NCBI GenBank assembly: GCA_035295745.1
Contig: DATGIL010000069.1
Coordinates: 103,889-167,888 of the forward strand
Reading direction: 5' to 3'
Length of the DNA stretch: 64,000 nucleotides
From: JAIQFL01 sp035295745
GTDB lineage: Bacteria; Acidobacteriota; Terriglobia; Bryobacterales; Bryobacteraceae
Notes under the pieces: model-generated
What the model was told of the DNA's origin: nothing
What the model saw: only the letters and a program-made list of their open reading frames with translations
Database searches by the model: none
Shown: in pieces, positions 36,063 to 44,784 of the stretch
Numbering within the stretch: the stretch's first letter is position 1
Layout of the letters: every line of letters starts with the position of its first letter
Translations under genes and position numbers: made by a program

Positions 36063-37469
36063 GGTAGGGCCATATCCAATGTTGAAGTCCGATTCCATCG
36101 TCACCACGGCATAAGGATTCCAGGTGGAGAACATGTAGAAGAGCTTCAAAGTGTTGCCGGAAATGAGGGTGAAGCGCTCGACGAACGCAGGCGCATATGC
36201 GCCGCCGCGAGTGGTGGCAGGGTCGTTCTTGGCCTGATCGCCGATGGTTGGGCCAGCGGGGCCAGCCGAGTTCGGCGCCGAAGTGACACCCGCGGGCATG
36301 GCGCTGGGGCAGTCGTTCTGCGCGTTCGTGCCGTAGTAGTAGAAAACGAAATTCCCGAATCCCTTGTCGCGGCAATCGTTAAATACGAGTTGCGGAGTGC
36401 TCCACGGCCCCCACGGCTGAGCCGCGAACGTGAAATACATGCCGGCTGTGTTCACGGATCCACGGCCTCCGTCGTACATCATCAGCCACAAGCCGAGCGG
36501 CTGCGAATAAAACACCGAGAGGTTCCCGATCGTGGGATGCGCCGGATCGAGATCGGTGACGATTGGAACCGTGGCGGACTCGCTGGAGGACCATGTGGGC
36601 TGGCCTTGGCTCATCCCGGCGAAGTACCGGGTCGCGCTGTTTCCACTCGAATCCACGCCACTCGCGAACTGGCTCGAAGCAACGACGGAGAGATACACGT
36701 TGCTGGCCCGGTACATTCCCAGACCGAAAACCAGCATTACAGGCGCGGGCGCAACCGGCGGCGCAGGTTGCAGCGATCCGGCGGGAGCCATGTAGAAGGT
36801 CGGCAGGATGAAGCGCCCGTTGGGCGAAGTCGAAATCGTGCGCCCCGCAGTAAACGTCTCCGTGCTCTCATCGAACGTTGCCAGCAAAGAGTATGCGTTG
36901 CTCAGATCGTTTACACCGGGGGAGACATTCACGGCGCCGGTCTTCAATCCGAGATAGATGGAGCCGTTGAGGCTGACGCCGGTGTTCGGTACGTTGTCCA
37001 CCTCCATATTGACGGGCGTGCCGTCGGGCTGCGGGGGCGGCTGGACCTCAAGTCCGTGATTGCCGCTTAAGAAAAAATTGAGCAGCAGTCCATCCGCTGC
37101 GCTGGTAGTCGTGCTTCGCGCAATCGGATCGTGCGCTTGCCACTCAAAGGAGTTCTGCACGCTGGTCCAGGCGCGGTATCCGGCCGCACCGATGGTGTCG
37201 CCGAAGGTGACGATGAGTTCGCCGTTATGCTCAAACGCCACTGGTACGTCGTCGCCCAGCACGTCGGCATTGGTCAGAGTGCGGCTGGTGGTGGGCTTGC
37301 ATGTGGGCGCGGCTGAGGAAATGGTGGCGTCCCATTGCGTCCAATCGCAGTCTCCGTTCACCTGGTACAACTTGACTGAGGATCCAGGGATGTAAGTCAG
37401 CGATGGCGTCTGAGCGGCAATTGTGCTTAGAGCCACGAACAATCCGGCAAACGATAGACGACCTCGCAT
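35355..37469 (-). CDS. secreted DUF4185-like protein with TIGR03437 C-terminus
   Basis: About 704 residues. I choose the ATG at 37469, five bases after GGAGG, over 37484. A signal peptide ends near STIAAQ. Residues about 30-460 read as a five-bladed-propeller-like DUF4185 region (VAFEHNGELIVTFGDTIGA, GRFILPTFYMA, LSVFYSQPLGLWLMMYDGGRG, WGPWSTPQLVF). The last 235 residues are the Solibacter-type TIGR03437 domain (VANAASGSPSIAPNTWVEIKG through VAIPPSTADGDQPITAVYGG), a bacterial Ig-like module common in secreted proteins of this lineage. It lies 15 bases downstream of a second TIGR03437 gene. Confidence 0.75.
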   Translation of the reverse strand: MRGRLSFAGLFVALSTIAAQTPSLTYIPGSSVKLYQVNGDCDWTQWDATISSAAPTCKPTTSRTLTNADVLGDDVPVAFEHNGELIVTFGDTIGAAGYRAWTSVQNSFEWQAHDPIARSTTTSAADGLLLNFFLSGNHGLEVQPPPQPDGTPVNMEVDNVPNTGVSLNGSIYLGLKTGAVNVSPGVNDLSNAYSLLATFDESTETFTAGRTISTSPNGRFILPTFYMAPAGSLQPAPPVAPAPVMLVFGLGMYRASNVYLSVVASSQFASGVDSSGNSATRYFAGMSQGQPTWSSSESATVPIVTDLDPAHPTIGNLSVFYSQPLGLWLMMYDGGRGSVNTAGMYFTFAAQPWGPWSTPQLVFNDCRDKGFGNFVFYYYGTNAQNDCPSAMPAGVTSAPNSAGPAGPTIGDQAKNDPATTRGGAYAPAFVERFTLISGNTLKLFYMFSTWNPYAVVTMESDFNIGYGPTISAVANAASGSPSIAPNTWVEIKGTNLAPAGDSRTWQSADFTGNTMPTQLDKVSATVNGKPAYVYYISPSQVNILTPPNALGGAVPVVLTNNGTATAAFMVQAQAVSPSFFVLNGGPYVAAEHLDGSLVGPSTLYPGASTPAKPGETVVIYANGFGATTVPVASGSVIQSGTLSPLPVIQIGGVRATVQFAGLVAPGEFQFNVAIPPSTADGDQPITAVYGGIATQSGTLITVHN

Positions 37470-37484
37470 ATGCACCTCCCTCAA

Positions 37485-38190
37485 TCAATGCATGATCGTG
37501 ATCAGAGATCCCGCCGGCGTAGTCTGGCCGCTGTAAGTGGCCGAGACAGGCAGGTCGCCGTCAGTCACCGTCGTTGGCACCACCACATTCAACTGATATT
37601 CGCCCGGTGCCACCAGCCCTGCGAACTGCACCGTCGCGCGGACTCCGCCGATTTGAATTACAGGTAGCGGAGACAGGGTGCCCGATTGGGCGAGCGACCC
37701 GCTGATGACCGGGACGGTGGTCGTGCCGAAGCCATTCGCATAGATCACCACCGTCTCGCCGGGCTTGGCGGGCGTGCTCGCCCCTGGAAAGAGCGTCGCG
37801 GGACCGAGCAAGCTCCCGTCCACATGTTCCGCCGCCACATACGGCCCTCCGTTGAATTCAAAGAATGAGGGCGATACTGGCTGCGCCTGCGCCGTGAACG
37901 CCGTGGTCACGGTCCCGTTATTCGTGAGCACCACCGGCACTGTACCGCTGATCGCATCGGGCGGTGTCAGGATATTCACCTGCGAGGGACTGATGTAGTA
38001 CACAAACGCCGGCTTTCCATTTACGGTTGCGCTGACTCTATCCAACTGCGTGGGCATGGTGTTGCCGATGAAGTCGGCACTTTGCCACGTGCGCGAATCT
38101 CCGGCGGGCGCCAGGTTCACCCCTCTGATCTCAACCCAAGTATTGGGCGCGATCGCCGGATTCTCGCTGGCTGCATTAGCCACTTCCGTA
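37485..38190 (-). repeat. TIGR03437 coding repeat, copy 2
   Basis: Direct repeat of copy 1, 2.1 kb away in the same orientation. Most differences are third-position substitutions. Confidence 0.7.
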
Positions 38191-39443
38191 ATCTCGGGAC
38201 CGGTCGTCGAAGTGCGGGTACCAGGAAAATATGCAGTCACATACATGTCGTGGGCAAAGACGTCGGTACCCTCAAAACCGTTGTCGAACCAGAAGCTCCA
38301 TTGGAAACCGGGGGCCGGACCGGTGGACTGGCATGGGTCCTGCACTTTATCCGATTGGCAGGTCCAGTAGAGATAAGGACGGATGCCGCTGAAGGGTCCC
38401 ACTGTGATGTTGGGCGCCGTGACTACCGGCGTCCCAGGTGTCAGGCCCAGTTGGTTGTAGAACAGGCTCTGAAACGGCGCGATGGTCGTGGGGCAGAGAT
38501 AGGAGGCGGCGCAGCCTTGGTCGGCCGGAGGCAATTCCCAATTTGACTGCCCGAGAAACGCGGCACTGTTCATGTTCTTGATGTACTGGTCGGCGGAGTT
38601 GAAGTTCATGGCGCCGTTCTGGCTGACGCAGAGGTTCGGACTTCCCGGAGCCTTACACGGAGGGAGGCCGAACGTGTTGGTGGCCGCCAGATTCGCGTTC
38701 GCAAGCCACGTCACATTGGCGACCGGGTCGTACACCGTCTGGCCCCCAGGATTAACCTGGAGCGCGGTGCCGGATGTCGCGGGGGTTCCCGGGATCTTGC
38801 CTGCGACCATCGGAAATACGAACAGGAAATTGGACGTGATGTTGGAGCCCTGCCAACCGCTGTTGAAAGAAAATGTGGCGCAACAGCCGACGTCGCCGGT
38901 GGGTTGTGGGACTGACGTCTGCGTCCAGTATAAAGATGGTTGGAAATTCGTGAACGGGCCGGCCTTCAGGTTTGTGACGGGAACGGCGGTATTCGGCGCA
39001 CTCAGCCCCAGAGCTGCGAACAGCGAACCCAGCGCACTGGCCGAACACCCCCATCCGAACGAATTGTTTTGCGGGCCAGTGAACGAGCAGCCGGGATCGA
39101 AAATCGGCGACGTAGGAAGCTGCCAATTGCTGTGGCCTAAGTAATTCGCGGCGTTCATGGCCTTCACCCAGGCCGCGGCAGACTGATAGCTCATTGCGCC
39201 GCTGGCGTTCACGCACGGCTCCACGCCCGCAACGGTACAGAGCGGAATGCCGAACTGGTTAACCGCCGGCAGATCGGCGTTCGATAGCCAGGTCACGCCG
39301 TTTGCCGCGTCATAGACGGTGAGGCCGTCGCCGCTGAGGACCAGGGTATCCGCCGCGCACACCAGATTCGAAATACAGATGAGGAATATTCCGGCCCGCA
39401 GCGTGGGAACGAACCGAGCCGATGCTTCGTGATTCAGTGCCAT
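37485..39443 (-). CDS. secreted DUF1566-repeat protein with TIGR03437 C-terminus
   Basis: 652 residues. A signal peptide ends near SNLVCAAD. Two tandem DUF1566 (Lcl) modules of about 180 residues: each opens with TVYDAANGVTWLSNADL or TVYDPVANVTWLANANL, then SAAAWVKAMNAANYLGHSNW or SADQYIKNMNSAAFLGQSNW with LPT/LPPAD. DUF1566 proteins include collagen- and sugar-binding lectin-like domains. The C-terminal 230 residues are a TIGR03437 domain highly similar to that of the next gene. Start ATG follows GGAG. Likely a surface or secreted adhesive protein; the ligand is unknown. Confidence 0.78.
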   Translation of the reverse strand: MALNHEASARFVPTLRAGIFLICISNLVCAADTLVLSGDGLTVYDAANGVTWLSNADLPAVNQFGIPLCTVAGVEPCVNASGAMSYQSAAAWVKAMNAANYLGHSNWQLPTSPIFDPGCSFTGPQNNSFGWGCSASALGSLFAALGLSAPNTAVPVTNLKAGPFTNFQPSLYWTQTSVPQPTGDVGCCATFSFNSGWQGSNITSNFLFVFPMVAGKIPGTPATSGTALQVNPGGQTVYDPVANVTWLANANLAATNTFGLPPCKAPGSPNLCVSQNGAMNFNSADQYIKNMNSAAFLGQSNWELPPADQGCAASYLCPTTIAPFQSLFYNQLGLTPGTPVVTAPNITVGPFSGIRPYLYWTCQSDKVQDPCQSTGPAPGFQWSFWFDNGFEGTDVFAHDMYVTAYFPGTRTSTTGPEITEVANAASENPAIAPNTWVEIRGVNLAPAGDSRTWQSADFIGNTMPTQLDRVSATVNGKPAFVYYISPSQVNILTPPDAISGTVPVVLTNNGTVTTAFTAQAQPVSPSFFEFNGGPYVAAEHVDGSLLGPATLFPGASTPAKPGETVVIYANGFGTTTVPVISGSLAQSGTLSPLPVIQIGGVRATVQFAGLVAPGEYQLNVVVPTTVTDGDLPVSATYSGQTTPAGSLITIMH

Positions 39444-39635
39444 AACTTCTCCATGGACCAGGTCCTAAGCAGATTCACAGCGCAAACGGGGCTGGCGAGC
39501 CCGTTTGAAAAGCCCTCTACCTGGAACCGCGGAAAATAGCGCCGAGAACTGTCATGCAAAACGAGATTTCCGGCCGGCAGGCGTGTTTTTTTAGGGTGAT
39601 ATCCTGTTTCGAGGCACTTACGGTGTGAATCTCCA

Positions 39636-40217
39636 ATGGAGCGCGGCGACCACATAACGCAACTCCTGCAATCGTGGAGCCAGGGGAATCAGGCCGCCAT
39701 GGAAGAGTTGATGCCGCTGGTCTTCGACGAACTGCATCGGGTTGCGCGGCATTATATGTCCGGTGAGCGGCCTGAGCATACCCTCCAAACCACTGCACTC
39801 GTAAACGAAACATACCTGCGCCTGGTGAGTTCCGAGGGCGCCAACTGGGAGGGCCGGACGCATTTCTTCGGCGTATGCGCGCAGATGATGCGGCGGATCC
39901 TGGTGGACTGGACCCGTTCGCGCCAGGCGCTGAAGCGCGGTGGAGCGGCTCGCGCTCTGGATCTCGATGACGAGGCGCTCGCGGTTGCGGCCCATCCCGG
40001 CACCGACCTTGTGGCGCTGGATGACGCTCTGAATGCCTTGTCCGCAATCGATCCGCGAAAGGGCCGCGTGGTTGAGTTGCGGTTCTTTGGCGGGCTGAGC
40101 GTCAAGGAAGCTGCCGAAATTCTCGGGATCTCGCCCGAAACGGTGCAGCGCGACTGGAAGATGGCGAAAAGCTGGCTACGTCGCGAACTAAACGGGGGAA
40201 GCCGCCGTGGAGCCTGA
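39636..40217 (+). CDS. ECF-type RNA polymerase sigma factor
   Basis: 193-residue sigma-70-family factor of the group found beside Ser/Thr kinases in Acidobacteria and Planctomycetes. Region 2: LMPLVFDELHRVARHYM, LVNETYLRLV, WEGRTHFFGVCAQMMRRILVDW. Region 4: LDDALNALSAIDPRKGRVVELRFFGG then the helix-turn-helix SVKEAAEILGISPETVQRDW. Its last 11 bases overlap the kinase gene, so expression is coupled. No anti-sigma gene is next to it; kinase control is therefore plausible. Confidence 0.9.
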   Translation: MERGDHITQLLQSWSQGNQAAMEELMPLVFDELHRVARHYMSGERPEHTLQTTALVNETYLRLVSSEGANWEGRTHFFGVCAQMMRRILVDWTRSRQALKRGGAARALDLDDEALAVAAHPGTDLVALDDALNALSAIDPRKGRVVELRFFGGLSVKEAAEILGISPETVQRDWKMAKSWLRRELNGGSRRGA

Positions 40218-42837
40218 GCGCTGGCGCGAAATCGAGCGGCTTTACCACGAGGCTCTCGAGCGGGAGGCGCTCCACAGAGCAGCCTGGGTGAAGCGGGCTG
40301 CGCACGGCGACGAATCGCTCGAACAGGAAGTGCTATCCCTTCTCGCTGAGTCGGATGACAAGGAGACCTTTCTCGAGGAGCCCGCTCTCCAGGTGGCCGC
40401 GCGGACTTTGGCCAGCTCTTCCGCTGCCCCTGCGTATCCCGCCAGGATCGGGCGGTATCGCATTCTTGAATTGCTCGGCGAAGGCGGCATGGGTGCGGTG
40501 TATGAAGCGGAACAGGACGAGCCGCGGCGGGTGGTCGCGCTCAAGGTAATCCGACTCGGACTGGCGACTCCCGAACGGCTGCGGCGTTTCCGCCAGGAAT
40601 CGCAGGCGCTGGCGCGGCTGCAGCATCCCGGTATTGCGCAAATCTACGAATCCGGCGAGGCCGACACGGGGTTTGGACCACAACCGTACTTTGCCATGGA
40701 GTTGATTCGTGGCCTGCCGCTGCATGAATACGCCGAAGCCCATCGGCTCGATCTGCGGCAAAAGCTGGCGATCGTCGGCAGAATCTGTGACGCAGTTCAT
40801 CATGCCCACCAGCGCGGATTGATTCACCGCGACCTAAAGCCTGGGAACATCCTGGTGGATGAGAACGGTCAGCCGAAGGTGTTGGATTTCGGAGTGGCCC
40901 GTGTGACCGAAACTGAGTCGCTGGAAACCACCGCTCAGCCGACCATCCAGACAGGCCTGGGACAGCTTGTCGGAACCCTGGCCTATATGAGCCCCGAGCA
41001 GGTACACGGTGATCCGGCTGGTGTGGACTCGCGTAGCGACGTCTACTCCCTGGGCGTCATCCTGTACCAACTCCTCGCGGGTCGTCTGCCATACGAAATC
41101 GACCGCGGACACATAGCGGAAGCCGCGCAGACGATACGAGAAGAAGATCCGGCGCCGCTCCGTTCTATCGAACGGAAATATCGCGGCGATGCCGAGACCA
41201 TCGTTCGGAAAGCGCTCGAAAAGGACAAGGCGCGGCGCTACACATCGGCTGCGGAATTGGCGGCAGACATTCAGCATTACCTGAATGACGAGCCGATCGC
41301 GGCGCGACCGCCAAGTGTTGGATATCAGCTCCTGAAGTTCGCGCGCCGCAACCGGGGACTGGCGGCGGGCGCCGCAGCGGTGTTCGTGGTACTGATGGCG
41401 GGCATCGCGGCCAGCACCTCTCAGGCGATCCGCGCCAGCCGCGCCGAGATCGAAGCACGGCTTGACGGAGAGCGCGCCCGGGCCGCGGAGAAGGCCGCAA
41501 CCCATGATCGGGACCGCGAATTGCGTGCCGAACACGCCGCGAGTGAGGAACGGAATCGCGCGCTCGCTGCCGAAGCCGAAGCGGTGCGCGAACGGAATCG
41601 GGCAGTAGCTGCGGAAGCCCGGGCGGTCAGCGAGCGGAATCAGGCGCTTGCCGAAAAGCGCCGGGCCGACAGTGAAGCGGCTACCGCGAAAGCAGTCAAT
41701 GATTTCCTTCGCAACGATGTGCTGGCGCAGGCGAATCTCAATAACCAGGCCAGTCCGAACACCAAACCCGATCCCGACCTGACGGTGCGTACGGCCCTGG
41801 ATCGCGCAGCCGCGGGAATCGGCGGCAAATTCGAGAAGCAGCCCCTGGTCGAGGCGTCCATCCGGCAAACCATCGGCAACGCATACCTCGATCTGGGCTC
41901 CTATCCGAAGGCGCTCGAACAACTGGAGCGCACAGTCGAAATCCGGCGCCGCGCTCTAGGCGAGAGCGACAACGAGACCCTCATGAGCATGAACAACCTG
42001 GCGGTGTTGTATCTGCAGCAGGGCGACGCTCCGCGTGCCGAGCCTCTCTTCGCCCGGATTCTGGAGGCCCGGCGCCGCCTTTTGGGCGAAGAGAACGCCG
42101 ACACGCTGGTCAGCATGAACAACCTGGCGGCGGTATACCGGACCGAGGGTAAGTATGCACAAGCGGAACCGATCCTCATCAAGGCCCTCGACATCAAGCG
42201 CCGGGTGCTCGGCGAAGTTCATCACAGCACGGCTACGGCCTGGAACAACCTCGCGTCAGTCTATCGCCTCGAAGGTAAGCTTTCGGAGGCGGAGCCGTTG
42301 CAACTGAAGGCCGTCGAAGTTTGGCGCGCTGTTTCGGGTGAGGAAGGCCCGGAGACTCTCACCAGCATGAGCAGTCTGGCGGCACTTTATCAAGCGCAGA
42401 AAAGATACCCGGAAGCCGAGGAGCTTTGGAGCAAGGTCCTGGAGTCGCTTCGCAGAACGTTGGGCGCGAAGCACCCGAACGCGATTGACGTGATGAATTC
42501 GCTCGGGGAGGTCCGGATCCAACAGGAAAAGTACGCGCTCGCCGAGTCCCTGATCCGCGAGTCCCTCGGCACCGTCGAGGCGGCGGCTCCGAATACCTGG
42601 AAGCGTTACTATGCGCAGGCCCTTCTGGGTGCGAGTTTGGCCGGGCAAAAGCGTTTCTCAGAAGCGGAGCCGCTCCTGCTCTCGGGCCACCGGGGACTGC
42701 GCGATCGTCAATCGGCGATACCCGCGGGCACGCGTCGCGTGGTGGATGAGACGGGACAGCGCATCGCGGAACTTTACAAGAATTGGGGGCAGCCCGACAA
42801 GGCCCTCGCGTGGCAGGCACAGTATCTCGGAAAGTAG
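40207..42837 (+). CDS. membrane Ser/Thr protein kinase with TPR domain
   Basis: 876 residues. Kinase domain about 83-350: glycine loop LLGEGGMGAVYE, Lys113 in VALKVI, catalytic HRDLKPGN (Asp209), DFG in VLDFGVA and LVGTLAYMSPEQ activation segment. One transmembrane helix (about 385-403) is followed by a charged coiled coil with near-repeats (ERNRALAAEAEAVRERNRAVAAEARAVSERNQ) and then six or so kinesin-light-chain-like TPR units (about 540-830). The N-terminal 60 residues, with a WREIERLYHEALE start, are typical of acidobacterial kinases. Start is GTG, after a GGGGGAA site inside the sigma gene. It probably senses through its external TPR region and controls the coupled sigma factor. Confidence 0.92.
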   Translation: MEPERWREIERLYHEALEREALHRAAWVKRAAHGDESLEQEVLSLLAESDDKETFLEEPALQVAARTLASSSAAPAYPARIGRYRILELLGEGGMGAVYEAEQDEPRRVVALKVIRLGLATPERLRRFRQESQALARLQHPGIAQIYESGEADTGFGPQPYFAMELIRGLPLHEYAEAHRLDLRQKLAIVGRICDAVHHAHQRGLIHRDLKPGNILVDENGQPKVLDFGVARVTETESLETTAQPTIQTGLGQLVGTLAYMSPEQVHGDPAGVDSRSDVYSLGVILYQLLAGRLPYEIDRGHIAEAAQTIREEDPAPLRSIERKYRGDAETIVRKALEKDKARRYTSAAELAADIQHYLNDEPIAARPPSVGYQLLKFARRNRGLAAGAAAVFVVLMAGIAASTSQAIRASRAEIEARLDGERARAAEKAATHDRDRELRAEHAASEERNRALAAEAEAVRERNRAVAAEARAVSERNQALAEKRRADSEAATAKAVNDFLRNDVLAQANLNNQASPNTKPDPDLTVRTALDRAAAGIGGKFEKQPLVEASIRQTIGNAYLDLGSYPKALEQLERTVEIRRRALGESDNETLMSMNNLAVLYLQQGDAPRAEPLFARILEARRRLLGEENADTLVSMNNLAAVYRTEGKYAQAEPILIKALDIKRRVLGEVHHSTATAWNNLASVYRLEGKLSEAEPLQLKAVEVWRAVSGEEGPETLTSMSSLAALYQAQKRYPEAEELWSKVLESLRRTLGAKHPNAIDVMNSLGEVRIQQEKYALAESLIRESLGTVEAAAPNTWKRYYAQALLGASLAGQKRFSEAEPLLLSGHRGLRDRQSAIPAGTRRVVDETGQRIAELYKNWGQPDKALAWQAQYLGK

Positions 42838-43015
42838 CAAGGCGCGGCCCGGCGACAGCGTGCTTACCTGGGCTCAACCCTGCAGAGACTTTACGGCGAT
42901 GGATTCTGCGACCGAAGAAAAGCCCGCTTGCGGTTGGCATGGCGACACCCATTCTCTCCCCGCCTTCCGTCGAATTTGGCGATTCATCCGCAATCGATCC
43001 AGGCGACACTTAACT

Positions 43016-43468
43016 ATGATGATCTCGGGCGAACTGACACGGTGGCAGGCTGTATCGAGGAGGCCGGCAGCCGGGGTCGCGTGCCTGGTTTGGTGCGGTG
43101 CGGGGCTCTGGCTTTTTCGGACCATGGTTGTCCGGCATCTGGCGCCGCTCGACCCCATGCTCATCGGCCTTATCGCCTTTTTCCCCGTCGTAGGTGTACT
43201 CACCTTTTGGGCGATGACCCGAAGGGACGGCTGTAGAGCCGCGGAATTCAGTTGCGACGAGAGTTCGTTCCGCTTTCGAAAAGTGCGGAGGGCACAGGCT
43301 GAGACGCGTACCTTGTCTGAAGTCGTGAAGGTTCGGGAAGTGTGCGGACGCCACGGGCTGATCGGATACGAGGTGATTTTCACGGACGGACAAAAGGTCT
43401 TCCTGGAACGCGGCCTGCCAAATGCTTCAGCCGTCGCGGACTGGTTATGTTCCCATCGCCAGCCCTAA
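43016..43468 (+). CDS. two-helix membrane protein, unknown function
   Basis: About 150 residues from tandem ATGs at 43016/43019; the open frame further upstream overlaps the kinase gene and is not credible. Two hydrophobic helices (about 20-38 and 45-65, separated by LDPM) precede a cytosolic domain of about 75 residues (EFSCDESSFRFRKVRR, GYEVIFTDGQKVFLERGLPNASAVADWL) that resembles a PH-like YdbS/YcxB fold. No family is certain. It sits 178 bases after the kinase gene on the same strand. Confidence 0.6.
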   Translation: MMISGELTRWQAVSRRPAAGVACLVWCGAGLWLFRTMVVRHLAPLDPMLIGLIAFFPVVGVLTFWAMTRRDGCRAAEFSCDESSFRFRKVRRAQAETRTLSEVVKVREVCGRHGLIGYEVIFTDGQKVFLERGLPNASAVADWLCSHRQP

Positions 43469-43591
43469 CTGCCGATTCGGGAGGCTCCGTCACAATGCCG
43501 CTAATCGTTCAGAGCGATGAATGATGACGTTTTCAGGAAGCTAATCGGATGGCCAATAGAACGGACAACTATGACATTCTGCTACTGAGAT

Positions 43592-43696
43592 TCCCGGATT
43601 CTGGAGGCAGTGGCGCCGATTGGGCGAAGAGAACGCAGACGCTCTGCCCATCCTGAATACCTGGAAGCGTTACTATGCGCAGGCCCTTCTGGGTGC
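43592..43696 (+). pseudogene. decayed fragment of a kinase-TPR gene
   Basis: Two pieces of the TPR region of the upstream kinase gene are joined here. Bases 43592-43641 resemble 42054-42109, sharing an exact 16-base CCCGGATTCTGGAGGC. Bases 43655-43696 are identical to 42591-42632 over 42 bases. The intervening half-kilobase is missing and no open frame is kept. Confidence 0.75.
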
Positions 43697-43705
43697 CTCG
43701 GGAAT

Positions 43706-44716
43706 TCAGCGGAGGGCGAGCCCCAACCGCTCCGCTTCCGCATTCCCCTGTGACGCAGCGATGTGCAACTGCTCGCGAGCCTGATCGAGCGCCCCCGCTT
43801 GCGCGTACACGATCCCGAGCAGCAGATGATCCTGGGAGAACCGCGCCGCCAACGCCGCCAGGCGGGCCGACTCCGCTCCGCTCAATACCCAAAAAACGGC
43901 CTCAGGCGCCGGGGGCTGGGGCGCGATCGCCTCACGTCCTTGAGTTGAGGCGGTAATCTGCCATAGGTATTGCTCGCCGGGCGCCAGGGTCTTGCTGCTT
44001 CGCCACGACGTTTCTGTCAAATGCTCACTCTCCACCACGAGCCGCAAATTGCGATCGAATATTGCGACGCGATACCAGTCAGCCCCCGGCTCTGGATCCC
44101 AGCGAAATTCCGGTTGTGCGGTAAGGGTGGCAGTGGCTACTGGAGCCACTGGCCGCAACGACTGAGCCTCTTCTACACCTCGCAGCGTCGCACGTGGCGG
44201 ATGCAGAGTTCGTGCGATCTCCTCCGGAATCGGAACCACTCCGGAACGTAGCACGCGATTTCGAAGGTCCTGCCACTCGGGCGGCACCGCTTCGCGAATG
44301 ACAGGCGGCTCCCGTAAACTCACCGCGGCGAGTGCGAATACCGCCGCCGCGCCCAACGCACCACCCACTCCACGCAATGATCTCCGCCCGGCGGCCCGCG
44401 AGGGGCTGTCCGCCACGAACGACTTCAGGTCTTCCGCATCCTCCTGGCAAAGGGCGCAGTGCCTCAGATGCGCACGCGCGGCGGCGTCGCGCAGATGTCC
44501 CTCCGCAAACGCCGATATCTCGGCATGGGAGAGATGCAGAGGACGAACTTCGTCCTGCAGCCAGGCAATCTGCCGCGGCAAGTTCACAGTGGCGCTCAGT
44601 TTCGCGCGGCAGCCCGAGCATGCGGCAAGGTGATCGTCGGCCACGAGCAACGCCGCGGGCTCCAGTTCCCTTGCCAGGAAGCCGTCCAGTTCGTTCTGGG
44701 TTAGATGCTCGTTCAC
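43706..44716 (-). CDS. membrane-spanning anti-sigma factor with two zinc modules
   Basis: 336 residues. Two zinc-finger HC2-type motifs H-x3-C-x2-C lie in the N-terminal domain: His29/Cys33/Cys36 and His83/Cys87/Cys90. One transmembrane helix at about 115-134 (GGALGAAAVFALAAVSL). The outer domain has a fibronectin III-like part (QPEFRWDPEPGADWYRVAIF, TETSWRSSKTLAPGEQYLWQI, about 200-265) and a short helical C-terminus like a single TPR (LGIVYAQAGALDQAREQLHIAA). Zinc-binding anti-sigma factors hold sigma at the membrane until cleaved. It follows the sigma-like gene by 68 bases, the third gene of the CHAT operon. Start is GTG. The last bases abut the kinase-TPR fragment. Confidence 0.8.
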   Translation of the reverse strand: MNEHLTQNELDGFLARELEPAALLVADDHLAACSGCRAKLSATVNLPRQIAWLQDEVRPLHLSHAEISAFAEGHLRDAAARAHLRHCALCQEDAEDLKSFVADSPSRAAGRRSLRGVGGALGAAAVFALAAVSLREPPVIREAVPPEWQDLRNRVLRSGVVPIPEEIARTLHPPRATLRGVEEAQSLRPVAPVATATLTAQPEFRWDPEPGADWYRVAIFDRNLRLVVESEHLTETSWRSSKTLAPGEQYLWQITASTQGREAIAPQPPAPEAVFWVLSGAESARLAALAARFSQDHLLLGIVYAQAGALDQAREQLHIAASQGNAEAERLGLALR

Positions 44717-44784
44717 CGCTAATCTGTACGACGGAGAAAACCAGCCTAACTTCCGTTAACTTTGAAACATTTACTTTTGTGTGT

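Noticed and set aside
42611..43015. Upstream extension of the two-helix membrane protein
   Set aside because: It overlaps the kinase gene in another frame; the translation is basic and low-complexity until the tandem ATGs at 43016.
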